A stretch of DNA of 64,000 nt from Synechococcus sp. HK05 (lineage in GTDB: Bacteria; Cyanobacteriota; Cyanobacteriia; PCC-6307; Cyanobiaceae), in contig NZ_JAHRXJ010000011.1 of assembly GCF_019104765.1 (NCBI RefSeq), positions 310,001-374,000 on the forward strand, in the 5' to 3' direction. The stretch's first letter is position 1, and each line of letters begins with the position of its first letter. Both the position numbers and the translations under genes were made by a program. This document shows positions 35,500 through 47,274 of this stretch, one piece after another. The notes below the pieces were generated by a model. That model did not search any database. It saw only the letters and a list, made by a program, of their open reading frames with translations, and was not told the DNA's origin.

Positions 35500-36576
35500 T
35501 TGACCAGCTCCATTCGCCCCCTGCCTCAGCGCCCTCTGCATGTCGCCGTTCTCGGTGCCAGCGGTGCCGTAGGTCAGGAGCTGTTGCTGCTGTTGGCCGA
35601 GCGTCAGTTCCCGGTGGGGCGGCTCACGTTGTTGGCCTCGCCTCGTTCGGCTGGTCAGACCGTGGAGTGGAACGGTCAGACCCTCACGATCGAGCCTGTG
35701 AGCGCTGATGCGTTCCACGGCGTTGATGTGGTGTTGGCGTCGGCCGGTGGCTCGGTGTCGAAGCAGTGGGCTCCGGTGGCTGCCGCCGCGGGTGCCGTGG
35801 TGATCGATAACTCCAGCGCCTTCCGCATGGATGCGGCGGTGCCGCTGGTGGTGCCCGAGGTGAATCCCCGCGCCGCCTTTGCCCACAACGGTGTGATCGC
35901 CAACCCCAACTGCACCACAATCCTGATGACGCTGGCCCTGGCGCCACTGGCGGCGAAGCGGCCGCTGCGCAGGGTGGTGGTGAGCACCTATCAATCCGCC
36001 AGTGGCGCCGGCGCCCGGGCCATGGAGGAGTTGGCCAGCCTCAGCCGCACCGTGCTTGATGGCGGCACGCCCGAAAGCAGTGTGCTGCCCTATTCCCTGG
36101 CGTTCAATCTGTTTCTCCACAACTCGCCGCTTCAGGACAACGGCTATTGCGAGGAGGAGCTGAAGATGCTCAATGAAACCCGCAAGATCATGGGACTGCC
36201 CGATCTGCGCGTGTCGGCCACTTGTGTGCGGGTGCCGGTGCTGCGGGCCCATTCCGAAGCGATCAACATCGAGTTTGAGGAGCCGTTCCCGGTGGAGGAG
36301 GCTCGGACCCTGCTGGCCGCGGCCCCTGGCGTGGAGCTGATTGAAGACTTCAGCGCCAACCGTTTCCCGATGCCCACGGATGTGACCGGCCGCGATGCGG
36401 TGGCCGTGGGCCGGATCCGCCAGGACCTCAGCGAGCCCAATGCGCTTGAGATCTGGCTCTGCGGTGATCAGATCCGCAAGGGCGCTGCCCTCAATGCCAT
36501 TCAAATCGCCGAGCTGTTGCTGGATCCCGCAGCGGCCGCGGCCGCCGGTGCGGCGACGGCAGGGGCGGTGGCTTGA
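35500..36576 (+). CDS. asd: Aspartate-semialdehyde dehydrogenase
   Basis: Makes aspartate semialdehyde for lysine/diaminopimelate, methionine and threonine synthesis. Motifs are [15 protein letters not shown] (NADP site), NPNCTTI with catalytic Cys138, [10 protein letters not shown], and the active-site histidine in [12 protein letters not shown]. About 358 residues. No ATG precedes the Rossmann motif in frame. I used the TTG giving [10 protein letters not shown], with another TTG 69 bases upstream. Its stop overlaps a TTG of dapA, and the pathway order asd-dapA fits an operon. Confidence 0.93.
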   Translation: MTSSIRPLPQRPLHVAVLGASGAVGQELLLLLAERQFPVGRLTLLASPRSAGQTVEWNGQTLTIEPVSADAFHGVDVVLASAGGSVSKQWAPVAAAAGAVVIDNSSAFRMDAAVPLVVPEVNPRAAFAHNGVIANPNCTTILMTLALAPLAAKRPLRRVVVSTYQSASGAGARAMEELASLSRTVLDGGTPESSVLPYSLAFNLFLHNSPLQDNGYCEEELKMLNETRKIMGLPDLRVSATCVRVPVLRAHSEAINIEFEEPFPVEEARTLLAAAPGVELIEDFSANRFPMPTDVTGRDAVAVGRIRQDLSEPNALEIWLCGDQIRKGAALNAIQIAELLLDPAAAAAAGAATAGAVA

Positions 36577-36578
36577 GC

Positions 36579-37499
36579 ATGGCGGCTTCTGTGCTCCAAC
36601 CTGGCGCCGCCTCACCTGCGCCCTTCGGGCGGGTGCTCACAGCGATGGTGACCCCCTTCGCTGCCGATGGCTCCGTTGATCTCGACCTGGCGGCACGGCT
36701 GGCCAGCCACCTGGTGGAGCATGGCTCCGATGGCCTGGTGCTCTGCGGCACCACGGGCGAGTCGCCCACCCTCAGCTGGGATGAGCAGCATCAGTTCTTC
36801 TCGGCGGTGAAGAGCGCCGTGGGGGATCGCGCCAGCCTGCTGGCCGGTACCGGCAGCAATTGCACCGCTGAGGCCGTGGAGGCCATTGCGGAGGCGGCTG
36901 CCCTTGGCGCCGACGGTGCCCTGGTGGTCGTGCCCTACTACAACAAGCCACCTCAGGACGGCCTTGAAGCCCATTTCCGGGCTGTGGCCGCAGCGGCTCC
37001 TCAGCTGCCGCTGATGCTCTACAACATTCCTGGTCGTACCGGCTGCAGCATCACGCCGGAGACCACAGCCCGGCTGATGGATCTTCCCAACGTGGTGAGC
37101 TTCAAGGCCGCCAGTGGCACCACGGAAGAAGTGAGTGCGCTGCGCGCCCTCTGCGGTGAGCGCCTGGCCATCTACAGCGGCGACGACGCCCTGCTGCTGC
37201 CGATGTTGGCGGTGGGCGCCGTGGGTGTGGTGAGCGTGGCCAGCCATGTGGCTGGCGATCAGATCCAACAGATGGTGCAGGCCTTCCTGGCCGGTGATCA
37301 CCGCACGGCCCTGGCGCTGCATGAACAGCTGCTGCCGCTCTGCAAGGCGATGTTCTCCACCACCAATCCCATCCCCGTGAAAGCTGCGCTGGAACTCAGC
37401 GGCTGGCCCGTGGGTGCCCCAAGGCTTCCTCTTGTTTCCGCCTCGAACGACGTGCGCGACCGACTCTCCTCCGTGATGGCAGCCCTGCGTCCCACCTGA
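36579..37499 (+). CDS. dapA: 4-hydroxy-tetrahydrodipicolinate synthase
   Basis: Condenses pyruvate and aspartate semialdehyde, the first committed step to diaminopimelate and lysine. The 306-residue TIM-barrel protein has [28 protein letters not shown], Tyr148 in LYNIPGRTG and the Schiff-base Lys176 in VVSFKAASG. The start is the ATG two bases after asd. A TTG 6 bases upstream overlaps the asd stop. Confidence 0.96.
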   Translation: MAASVLQPGAASPAPFGRVLTAMVTPFAADGSVDLDLAARLASHLVEHGSDGLVLCGTTGESPTLSWDEQHQFFSAVKSAVGDRASLLAGTGSNCTAEAVEAIAEAAALGADGALVVVPYYNKPPQDGLEAHFRAVAAAAPQLPLMLYNIPGRTGCSITPETTARLMDLPNVVSFKAASGTTEEVSALRALCGERLAIYSGDDALLLPMLAVGAVGVVSVASHVAGDQIQQMVQAFLAGDHRTALALHEQLLPLCKAMFSTTNPIPVKAALELSGWPVGAPRLPLVSASNDVRDRLSSVMAALRPT

Positions 37500-37585
37500 C
37501 GCCAAGGCCTACCTGAGCGCGCTACGGCGTTTGCTCCCTCGATGTTTCCGTTCTGATTCCGGCTGCGCCGGACCCCCTTTTCTGA

Positions 37586-39565
37586 ATGACGAACCAAGCC
37601 AAACAACCCTGTCTGCGTGTCATCCCCCTGGGTGGCCTTCACGAGATCGGTAAGAACACCTGCGTTTTTGAATACGGCGACGACATCATGTTGGTGGATG
37701 CCGGCCTGGCATTCCCCAGCGACGGCATGCACGGCGTGAACGTCGTGATGCCTGATACCAGCTATCTGAAGGAAAACCAGAAGCGCATCCGCGGCATGAT
37801 CGTGACCCACGGTCACGAAGATCACATCGGTGGCATTGCCCACCACCTCAAGAACTTCAACATCCCTGTGATTCATGGGCCGCGCCTGGCGCTGGCGATG
37901 CTCACCGGAAAGATGGAAGAAGCCGGTGTGATGGATCGCACCATCCTTCAAACCGTCGCTCCTCGCGATGTGGTGAAGGTGGGTCAGCACTTCTCCGTGG
38001 AGTTCATCCGCAACACCCACTCGATGGCCGACAGCTTCTCGCTGGCCATCACCACTCCGGTGGGCACCGTGATCTTCACCGGTGATTTCAAGTTTGATCA
38101 CACCCCCGTCGACGGTGAAACCTTCGACATGGCCCGCCTCGCCCACTACGGCGAACAGGGTGTGCTGTGTCTGTTCAGCGACTCCACCAACTCCGAAGTG
38201 CCGGGCTTCTGCCCCCCGGAGCGTTCGGTGTTTCCCTGCCTGGACCGCCACATCTCCCAGGCGGATGGCCGGGTGATCATCACCACCTTTGCCAGTTCGA
38301 TTCACCGCGTGGCGATGATCCTGGAGCTGGCGCTCAAGAATGGCCGCAAGGTGGGCCTGCTCGGCCGCTCCATGCTCAACGTGATCGCCAAGGCGCGTGA
38401 GTTGGGCTACATGCGCGCCCCGGATGATCTGTTTGTGCCGATCAAGCAGATCCGTGACCTGCCCGATCGCGAAACCCTGCTGCTGATGACCGGCAGCCAA
38501 GGTGAGCCCTTGGCCGCTCTGAGCCGTATCTCCCGCGGTGAACACCCGCAGGTGCAGGTGAAGACCTCCGACACAATCATCTTCTCCGCCAGCCCGATCC
38601 CGGGCAACACGATCTCGGTGGTGAACACCATCGACCGGCTGATGATGCTCGGCGCCAAGGTTGTCTATGGCAAGGGCGAAGGCATTCACGTGTCTGGTCA
38701 CGGTTTCCAGGAAGACCAGAAGCTGATGCTGGCGCTCACCAAGCCGAAGTATTTCGTTCCCGTGCACGGCGAGCACCGCATGCTCGTGTGCCACAGCAAG
38801 ACCGCTCAATCGATGGGCGTTCCGGCCGAGAACATCCTGATCATCGACAACGGTGATGTGGTCGAACTCACCCCTGATTCGATCAACAAAGGTGAACCGG
38901 TGAAGGCCGGCATCGAGCTGCTCGATGCTTCCCGCAACGGCATCGTCGATGCTCGCGTGCTCAAAGAGCGTCAGCAACTGGCCGACGACGGTGTGATCAC
39001 AATGCTGGCGGTGATCAGCACCGATGGCGTGATGGCTGCGCCGCCGCGGGTGAATCTGCGCGGTGTGGTGACCGCCGCGGACCCTCGCAAGCTCAGCCTC
39101 TGGGCCGAGCGCGAGATCACCTGGGTGCTCGAGAACCGCTGGCAGCAGCTGTCGCGCAACAGCGGCGGCAAGGCTCCCGATGTGGATTGGATGGGCGTGC
39201 AGCGCGAAATCGAGATCGGTTTGCAGCGCCGTCTGCGCCGTGAGCTGCAGGTGGAGCCGCTGATCATCTGCCTGGTGCAGCCGGCCCCCGGTGGTACCCC
39301 TGCCTACAAGGGTCGCGCTGACGCTGAACCGGATACCCGTCCTGCCCCCCGCGGCGGCCGCGGCGGCGGTCGTGATGGTGGCCGCCCCGACCGTGGCGAG
39401 CGCTCCCAGCAGCCTCGCCGCGAGCTGGCCACCGTCGGCGCTGCTCCCGCTCCGGCCTCTGCGCCTGCTGCTGCCGCTCCGGCCGCTGTGGCCACCCCGG
39501 CGCGCACGGAAGAGCCCGAAATCAGCGGCCGCACCCGCCGCCGCCGTTCGGCGGCCGCTGGCTGA
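37586..39565 (+). CDS. rnj: Ribonuclease J
   Basis: 5'-exo/endoribonuclease of mRNA decay and rRNA processing. The 659 residues show the metallo-beta-lactamase motif HGHEDHIGG (about 73-81), the beta-CASP segments FTGDFKFDH, SDSTNSEVPGF, TTFASSIHR and VSGHGFQED, and a conserved C-terminal domain to about 555. The last 100 residues form an Arg/Gly- and Ala/Pro-rich disordered tail (RGGRGGGRDGGRPDRG) that may bind RNA. It follows dapA by 86 bases. Confidence 0.96.
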   Translation: MTNQAKQPCLRVIPLGGLHEIGKNTCVFEYGDDIMLVDAGLAFPSDGMHGVNVVMPDTSYLKENQKRIRGMIVTHGHEDHIGGIAHHLKNFNIPVIHGPRLALAMLTGKMEEAGVMDRTILQTVAPRDVVKVGQHFSVEFIRNTHSMADSFSLAITTPVGTVIFTGDFKFDHTPVDGETFDMARLAHYGEQGVLCLFSDSTNSEVPGFCPPERSVFPCLDRHISQADGRVIITTFASSIHRVAMILELALKNGRKVGLLGRSMLNVIAKARELGYMRAPDDLFVPIKQIRDLPDRETLLLMTGSQGEPLAALSRISRGEHPQVQVKTSDTIIFSASPIPGNTISVVNTIDRLMMLGAKVVYGKGEGIHVSGHGFQEDQKLMLALTKPKYFVPVHGEHRMLVCHSKTAQSMGVPAENILIIDNGDVVELTPDSINKGEPVKAGIELLDASRNGIVDARVLKERQQLADDGVITMLAVISTDGVMAAPPRVNLRGVVTAADPRKLSLWAEREITWVLENRWQQLSRNSGGKAPDVDWMGVQREIEIGLQRRLRRELQVEPLIICLVQPAPGGTPAYKGRADAEPDTRPAPRGGRGGGRDGGRPDRGERSQQPRRELATVGAAPAPASAPAAAAPAAVATPARTEEPEISGRTRRRRSAAAG

Positions 39566-39586
39566 TCCATGGGGTTCGGCTTGAGA

Positions 39587-41053
39587 TCACTCTCGGGCCG
39601 AACCCAGACCGCTGTAGGCCAGATACTGCTGGATCAGGATTGCCCCTAAGGGCACGGTGATCAGCAGAGGCAGGCCGCACAGCAGCACTGAGCCCAGGAT
39701 CAGCAGCCCGGCCACCAGCTGCCACTTGAGCAGCCCGGCTCCAGCTGGGCTCGAGCCCACCTCTTTCACCGCCGCGATCAACGCCGGCGCGGCTGCTTCC
39801 TGCTGACAGACGACCCGCCGGATCACCACCGGAGTGGCGATCGCCACGAGCACGCCAGGCACGATCAGCAGCAGCAGTCCGGCCGCGGTGGCCAGCCCCA
39901 CCACCACGCCGGCCCTCACGTAGCGCCAGACATCGCGGCGCAGCAGCTGCAGCATGTCGCCGGCGCTGGGATGGCTGCCGGTGTGGAACGCGAGGGCCGG
40001 CAGCATCTGCAGGCTCACTCCGAGCAGGTTCGACCAGAGGTTGAGGGCGATGGCGCCGACGGCCAGCGCGATGGCCGGCAGCACGGCCAGCAGAGGGTTG
40101 ATGTTGGCCAGTCCCTGCAAGCCATTCCCTATCAGCTGCAGCAGGGCGCCCGCCAGGGCTGCCAGCACCACCAGCCCTTCCAGGATCAGATAGCTGCGCC
40201 AGTGGCGTTTGAACAGGGTCCAGGCCGCACCCAGGCTCGGGGCGGTCACGTGAACGGTGGCTGTGGTTGTGCTGGGTTGGTCGCTGGCCCCCTGGGCAAC
40301 GGCCGGTGCCGCGTCTTGCGGGGTGGGGTTGCCTGATTCGGCTCGGCTGGAGAGCCGCACCAGCAGCAGGCCGCGTTCGAGCGCGCTGCGAGCGCTTTCG
40401 CTGCGGGGTGCGTCTTGCAGTGCTGGATCGAGGGGAGGCTCGGGCGGAGGGGGTGTGGTGTCCGGCGGTGGCTCGGGCTCCGGGGAGTGTTCCGAGGGTT
40501 CGGGGCTTGCGGCTACATCCGCCGCGTCAAGGCTGGTGTCGTTGCTGGTTGCCCAAGGAGTGGCGGGAGGTTCCGGCGCCTCCGGCAGTACCGGCGCGAT
40601 CGGTTGGGTGGCCGGTTCCGCTGTGGCCCACGCCGCTTGGATCTGAGTGAGGGCTTGCTGAGGATCCTGCAGTTGGCTCAGCCAAGGGGTGGCGGGGAGA
40701 TCAGCCGCCGTTGCGCTCGCGCTGCTGGCTTGGGTTTCGGGTTCTGGACTCGATGGTTCGGCTTGATCGGTTGGCGCGCAGAGCTCCAGGCTCTGTTCGG
40801 CCAGCTGGCGGTAATTGGGTTCTGAGCAGCTCGTTAGCACCGCCTGGTAAGCCGCTGCCGCCTCGCGGGGCTGGGCCAGGCCATAGAGATGGATATGGCC
40901 GATCAGCAGCTGCAGGCGTTGATCCAGTTGGTCGGGGCGGTTTGGAGGGAGCTGCGGTTGCAGGGCCAGGGCCAGCTCCAGAGCCCGCGCGAAATCTCCC
41001 TGGCCGTAGGCCCGCTCCACGGCGCTGTAGGCCTGCTCCTCCGGGCTGGGCAT
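39587..41053 (-). CDS. Membrane protein with TPR-like N-terminus and acidic Pro/Ser-rich linker
   Basis: The 488-residue protein has an N-terminal helical repeat region (about 1-110, AYSAVERAYGQGDFARALELALALQ), a long disordered acidic Pro/Glu/Ser linker (about 110-245), and a C-terminal membrane domain with five or six helices (LILEGLVVLAALAGALLQL, LLAVLPAIALAVGAIALNLW, VVGLATAAGLLLLIVPGVLVAI). I recognise no family. The three-part layout suggests a cytoplasmic interaction module tethered to a membrane core. It is convergent with rnj and lies downstream of tilS on the same strand. Confidence 0.75.
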   Translation of the reverse strand: MPSPEEQAYSAVERAYGQGDFARALELALALQPQLPPNRPDQLDQRLQLLIGHIHLYGLAQPREAAAAYQAVLTSCSEPNYRQLAEQSLELCAPTDQAEPSSPEPETQASSASATAADLPATPWLSQLQDPQQALTQIQAAWATAEPATQPIAPVLPEAPEPPATPWATSNDTSLDAADVAASPEPSEHSPEPEPPPDTTPPPPEPPLDPALQDAPRSESARSALERGLLLVRLSSRAESGNPTPQDAAPAVAQGASDQPSTTTATVHVTAPSLGAAWTLFKRHWRSYLILEGLVVLAALAGALLQLIGNGLQGLANINPLLAVLPAIALAVGAIALNLWSNLLGVSLQMLPALAFHTGSHPSAGDMLQLLRRDVWRYVRAGVVVGLATAAGLLLLIVPGVLVAIATPVVIRRVVCQQEAAAPALIAAVKEVGSSPAGAGLLKWQLVAGLLILGSVLLCGLPLLITVPLGAILIQQYLAYSGLGSARE

Positions 41054-41077
41054 GGGGTTGCACGGTTGGCCCCCTGT

Positions 41078-42109
41078 TTAGGGCCGGTTGCGGTGGCTCA
41101 GCCACAGGTGTTGACGATCCCAGTGCAACTGGAGTCCTCCCGTGAGCGCCTGGCGGCCAGGTCCGTGCGCGGGCTCGAGGCGGCGCAGCAGGGCTTGCAG
41201 GTGCTCCGCCGGCAGGGGGCTGATGCCCTGAAGGCTCAGCCAGTGCTGCAGCAGTTGACGTTGATTCGCGGCTTTCAGGGCCAGGAGTGCGCGCCGCTGT
41301 AGGGCCCCCTCCGGTGCCGGTTGATCCGCCCGGAGCCCGGCCAGAGCCAGGTCCAACAGTTCGTCCTGGCTCTGCTGTTCTTGGGCCAGTCGTTCAGCCA
41401 CGCCGCTGATGCGTCGGCTGGCGCCGGGGTGCAGGTGCTCCAGCACCGGCAACACCTCCTGGCGCAGGCGGTTGCGGCTGTACCGGGGCTCTTGGTTGCT
41501 GGTGTCCAGCCAGAGCGGGAGGCCGAGCTGCTCGCGGATCTGTTCCGTTTCTTGGCGGCTGAACAGCAGCAGCGGGCGCACCAGGGTGAGATCCGTCGCC
41601 AGGGCACGCTGCGGTCGCAGGCTGGCCAAGCCGCGGCGGTGGCTGCCGCGGGCCAGCTGCAGCAGCAGGGTTTCGGCGCGGTCGCTGGCTGTATGACCCG
41701 TCACCACATGGCTCGCGCCGCTGCGGCGAGCGGCGGCCTCCAGGGCGCTGTAGCGCCAGGCGCGAGCGGCGGCCTCAGCGGGTTGCGGCTCTGGCCACAC
41801 CTCGATCTGCAGCGGCAGCCCCTGCTGGTGTGCCCATTGGCTTAGTTCGCTGGCCTGCCGGCTGGAGTCGGCCCGCAGCCGGTGGTCGCCGTGCCAGAGC
41901 TGTAGTTGCCAGTGATGCAGTCGCTGCAGATCCCGCAGCAGCCCCACCAGCGCCATCGAATCCTGCCCGCCCGACACCGCCAGCAACAGGCGGGCTCCAT
42001 CGGGCAGCAGCTCCGGACGCTGCAACAGCCAGCGGTGCAAGCGCAGGTGGTGGCGGCTCCAGGGTTGCGCCAAATGCTGCGTGGGAGAATCGCTCCACTC
42101 TGTCTGCAC
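41078..42109 (-). CDS. tilS: tRNA(Ile)-lysidine synthase
   Basis: ATP-dependent modification of C34 in tRNA-Ile(CAU) to lysidine. The N-terminal PP-loop ATPase has AVSGGQDSMALVGLL (about 40-54), WHGDHRLR, TGHTASDRAETLLLQLARG and DTSNQEPRYSRNRLR; a shorter C-terminal domain follows. No ATG is well placed, and the GTG giving MQTEWSDSPTQ is the best candidate and overlaps nothing. It is divergent from ycf23 with only 4 bases between the starts, so their promoters must overlap coding sequence. Confidence 0.92.
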   Translation of the reverse strand: MQTEWSDSPTQHLAQPWSRHHLRLHRWLLQRPELLPDGARLLLAVSGGQDSMALVGLLRDLQRLHHWQLQLWHGDHRLRADSSRQASELSQWAHQQGLPLQIEVWPEPQPAEAAARAWRYSALEAAARRSGASHVVTGHTASDRAETLLLQLARGSHRRGLASLRPQRALATDLTLVRPLLLFSRQETEQIREQLGLPLWLDTSNQEPRYSRNRLRQEVLPVLEHLHPGASRRISGVAERLAQEQQSQDELLDLALAGLRADQPAPEGALQRRALLALKAANQRQLLQHWLSLQGISPLPAEHLQALLRRLEPAHGPGRQALTGGLQLHWDRQHLWLSHRNRP

Positions 42110-42113
42110 TGGT

Positions 42114-42884
42114 ATGTCGCGTCTCGCCCAGCTGCCCGCTTCGCTTCGTACGGCTCTGGTGGAGCGCCGCGCCCTCAAGGTGATCGCCGGCCTCACCAAC
42201 TTCGATGCCGCCAGTGTGGAGCGCATCAGCCGCGCCGCCGGCATGGGCGGTGCTGATCTGATCGATGTGGCCTGCGATCCGGCTCTGGTGCAGCTGGCTG
42301 CTGAGGTGAGCGGCCTGCCGATCTGCGTGAGCGCTGTGGATCCTGAGCTGTTCCCCGCCGCGGTGGCTGCCGGTGCCGCCATGGTGGAGATTGGCAACTA
42401 CGACGCCTTCTATCCCCTCGGCCGCATCTTCGACGCCGCCGAAGTGCTGGCGATCACCCGCCGCACTCGCGAGCTGCTGCCCGAGGTGGTGCTGAGCGTG
42501 ACCGTGCCCCACGTGCTGCCCCTCGATCAGCAGGAACAGCTGGCCGTGGATCTGGTGGCCGCCGGTGCCGACATCATCCAGACCGAAGGCGGCACCAGCG
42601 CCAAGCCTTTCAGTGCCGGCAGCCTCGGCCTGATCGAAAAGGCAGCCCCCACCCTGGCCGCTGCCCACAGCATCAGCCGTTCCCTGCTCGCCGCTGAGCA
42701 GGGCGTGCCCGTGCTTTGCGCCTCCGGTCTGTCGTCGGTCACCGTGCCGATGGCGATCGCTGCCGGTGCCGCCGGCGTGGGTGTGGGTTCGGCCGTGAAC
42801 AAGCTGAACGACCAGCTGGCGATGGTGGCCGTGGTGCGCGGTCTGCGCGAGGCCCTCGGCACTGCCGTCAGCGCGGCTGTCTGA
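42114..42884 (+). CDS. ycf23: Ycf23 / DUF561 family protein
   Basis: The 256-residue TIM-barrel-like protein begins MSRLAQLPASLRTALVERRALKVIAGLTNF and contains ADLIDVACDP, PICVSAVDPE, MVEIGNYDAFYPLGR, ADIIQTEGGTSAKP and PVLCASGLSSVTVPMAIAAGAAGVGVGS. These match the Ycf23 (DUF561) family found in cyanobacteria and red-lineage plastids. Its biochemical function is not established. It is divergent from tilS and followed by a strong terminator, so it is likely monocistronic. Confidence 0.9.
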   Translation: MSRLAQLPASLRTALVERRALKVIAGLTNFDAASVERISRAAGMGGADLIDVACDPALVQLAAEVSGLPICVSAVDPELFPAAVAAGAAMVEIGNYDAFYPLGRIFDAAEVLAITRRTRELLPEVVLSVTVPHVLPLDQQEQLAVDLVAAGADIIQTEGGTSAKPFSAGSLGLIEKAAPTLAAAHSISRSLLAAEQGVPVLCASGLSSVTVPMAIAAGAAGVGVGSAVNKLNDQLAMVAVVRGLREALGTAVSAAV

Positions 42885-42906
42885 ACGCTGCGGCGGTTCA
42901 ACTCCA

Positions 42907-42953
42907 AACCCTCCACCACGTTGCGGGGATTCCGCACGTGGTGGTGGGTTTTT
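42907..42953 (+). terminator. Rho-independent terminator of ycf23
   Basis: Long stem: AACCC and CCACCACGT pair with ACGTGGTGG and GGGTT across a 14-base loop, with one T:T mismatch, followed by five T's. It lies 22 bases after the ycf23 stop. Confidence 0.85.
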
Positions 42954-43014
42954 GCTGCCGGCGGCGTTGCCCATGAACACCACGCCGCTGGGCTGACTGC
43001 CCGAGAATGGCCCG

Positions 43015-45024
<2,010 letters not shown>

Positions 45025-45138
45025 ATTCATTAATTCGTTTACGTCAGCATTTGTGCATGAATTCGGGATCTTTTCCGTATTTCTCGCTGTCTGCTCTTGA
45101 AAGTTCGGCTAAAGCTGAGCTAATCGCAGCAGATCCGG

Positions 45139-47259
45139 ATGGGTTTCTATCTGCTTCATCTGCATCTGCACGGTCTGTTTCGTGGGCACGACCTGGAATT
45201 GGGGCGTGATGCGGATACCGGTGGGCAGACCACCTACGTACTGGAGTTGATGCGTGGCCTGGCTGCCCGGCCGGAGGTGGATCGCGTTGAGGTGGTCACC
45301 AGGCTGATCCACGACAAGCGGGTGTCTCCCGACTACGCCGAGCCCCGTGAAGAGTTGGGCGGCGGAGCCTGCATCGTGCGCCTGCCCTGCGGGCCGCGCC
45401 GCTATCTGCGTAAGGAGTTGCTCTGGCCCCATCTCGATGAGTTGGCGGATGCCGTGGTGGCCCACATCGCCGCGCAGGAGCGTCGTCCCGACTGGATTCA
45501 TGCCCACTACGCCGATGCCGGTTATGTGGGGGCCCTGGTGTCGCAGCGACTGGGCATTCCCTTGCTGTTCACGGGGCATTCCCTGGGCCGAGAGAAGCAG
45601 CGCCGCCTGCTGGCCGGCGGCATGGCGCACGATCAGATCGAGCACACCTATGCGATCAGCCGCCGGATTGATGCGGAGGAGCGCACCCTGGCCCAGGCGG
45701 CCCTGGTGATCACCAGCACGCAACAGGAGGCCGAGCAGCAATACAGCCGCTACGACCGCTTTGTGCCTGAGCGAGCGGTGGTGGTGCCGCCGGGGGTGGA
45801 TGCGAGGCGTTTCCATCCCCAGCCGCTGCCGGGTGAGGAGCAGGCGGTGGCGGAGCTGATGCGGCCGTTTTTGCGGGATCCGGCCAAGCCGCCGCTGCTG
45901 TGCATCTGCCGGGCTGTGCGCCGCAAGAACGTGCCTGCCCTGGTGGAGGCCTTTGGTCGCTCGGCCCTGCTACAGGAGCGCCACAACCTGGTGCTCGTGC
46001 TGGGCTGCCGGGAGGATCCCCGCGCCATGGAGAAGCAGCAGCGCGATCAGTTCCAGCAGATCTTTGAGTTGGTGGATCGCTTCGATCTCTATGGGCGAGT
46101 GGCCTATCCGAAGCAACACCGCGGCGATGACATCCCCGCGATCTATCGCTGGGCGGCCCGGCGAGGTGGCGTGTTTGTGAACCCTGCCCTCACGGAACCC
46201 TTCGGGCTCACCCTCTTGGAAGCTGCGGCCTGCGGCCTGCCGCTGGTGGCCACCGATGACGGCGGGCCGCGCGACATCCTGCAGCGCTGCACCAACGGCC
46301 AGTTGGTGGATGTCACCGATCTCGATGACCTGCAGCAGGCCCTCGAAGCCGCTGCCGCCGACCCCCAACGCTGGCGCCGCTGGCGGGACAACGGCATCGA
46401 GGCGGTGAGCCGCAATTTCAGCTGGGATGCCCATGTGTGCGCCTATCTCGGCCTGGCCCAGCGCCGTTGTCAGGAGGTGCAGCAGCAGCGGCCGCAACCG
46501 GTGGTGCCGGTTGCGCCCACCGCGCCGGTGAAGCGCTTGCTGTTGCTGGATCTGGATGTGTGCCTCGATGCACCCGATCCAGCGGGGTTGCAGGAGCTGC
46601 GCCGTCGCCTGGCGGCCGATGCCAGCTGCGGCATCGGCATGATCAGCGGCCGCAGCTTCCCCTCAGCCAGCCTTCGCTACCACGAGCTGCATCTGCCGGC
46701 GCCGCAGGTGTGGATTCTTGAGGCCGGTGCCGAGATCCTCTATGGCCCTGAGGGGGTCGCGGATCTGGCCTGGCGTGAGCAGATCGCCCAGGGCTGGCAG
46801 CGCGACGCCGTGGAGCAGGCCCTGGCGGATCTCGCCCCGCGCCTTATGCCCCAGCCGGAGGCGCAGCAGGGGCCCTTCAAGCTCAGCTACACCCTTCAGC
46901 CGCCTCCGGCCGGGGTGCTGGAAATGGTGCGTCAGCGCCTGCGCCAGGGGCGATTTGAAGCCCGCGCCCATCTGTTCCACCACTGGTTCCTTGATGTGTT
47001 GCCGCTGCGGGCCTCCAAGGCCGAGGCGATTCGTCACCTGAGCTTGAGCTGGGGGCTGCCGCTGGAGCAGGTGATGGTGGTGGCTTCGCAGCAGGGTGAT
47101 GGTGAGCTGCTCAATGGCCGCGCCCTCGGGGTGGTGGTGGGCGATCACGACCGCTCGCTCGACGATCTGCGCCGCCGCTCGAAGGTGTTCTTCGCCTCAC
47201 GCCGCCAGGCTTGGGGGGTGCTGGAGGGCCTGGATCACTACCGCTTCCTGCGGCGCTGA
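45139..47259 (+). CDS. sps: Sucrose-phosphate synthase with C-terminal phosphatase-like domain
   Basis: Makes sucrose-6-phosphate from a nucleoside diphosphate glucose and fructose-6-phosphate, a compatible-solute pathway in picocyanobacteria. The GT4 domain (about 1-455) has GLFRGHDLELGRDADTGGQT, HAHYADAGYVGAL, FTGHSLGREK and the donor site TEPFGLTLLEAAACG. The HAD-type sucrose-phosphatase-like domain (about 465-706) has Asp471-x-Asp473-x-Cys475 where DxDxT is usual, SGRS, and SQQGDG where GDSGND is usual, so its phosphatase activity is doubtful. An AT-rich 114-base gap precedes it. Confidence 0.9.
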   Translation: MGFYLLHLHLHGLFRGHDLELGRDADTGGQTTYVLELMRGLAARPEVDRVEVVTRLIHDKRVSPDYAEPREELGGGACIVRLPCGPRRYLRKELLWPHLDELADAVVAHIAAQERRPDWIHAHYADAGYVGALVSQRLGIPLLFTGHSLGREKQRRLLAGGMAHDQIEHTYAISRRIDAEERTLAQAALVITSTQQEAEQQYSRYDRFVPERAVVVPPGVDARRFHPQPLPGEEQAVAELMRPFLRDPAKPPLLCICRAVRRKNVPALVEAFGRSALLQERHNLVLVLGCREDPRAMEKQQRDQFQQIFELVDRFDLYGRVAYPKQHRGDDIPAIYRWAARRGGVFVNPALTEPFGLTLLEAAACGLPLVATDDGGPRDILQRCTNGQLVDVTDLDDLQQALEAAAADPQRWRRWRDNGIEAVSRNFSWDAHVCAYLGLAQRRCQEVQQQRPQPVVPVAPTAPVKRLLLLDLDVCLDAPDPAGLQELRRRLAADASCGIGMISGRSFPSASLRYHELHLPAPQVWILEAGAEILYGPEGVADLAWREQIAQGWQRDAVEQALADLAPRLMPQPEAQQGPFKLSYTLQPPPAGVLEMVRQRLRQGRFEARAHLFHHWFLDVLPLRASKAEAIRHLSLSWGLPLEQVMVVASQQGDGELLNGRALGVVVGDHDRSLDDLRRRSKVFFASRRQAWGVLEGLDHYRFLRR

Positions 47260-47274
47260 CGTGCGGCCCGGGCC

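Noticed and set aside
37298-38977. 559-codon open frame on the minus strand opposite rnj and dapA
   Set aside because: The predicted protein is His- and Gly-rich without motifs, as expected for an antisense shadow of a GC-rich gene.
39571-39605. Hairpin between rnj and the membrane protein gene
   Set aside because: GGGTTCGGC pairs with GCCGAACCC, but there is no T tract on either side and it overlaps the end of the minus-strand gene, so I did not call it a terminator.
45057-45240. Open frame starting in the AT-rich gap before the sucrose-phosphate synthase
   Set aside because: It overlaps the synthase out of frame and encodes a Ser/Ala-rich sequence with no motif.
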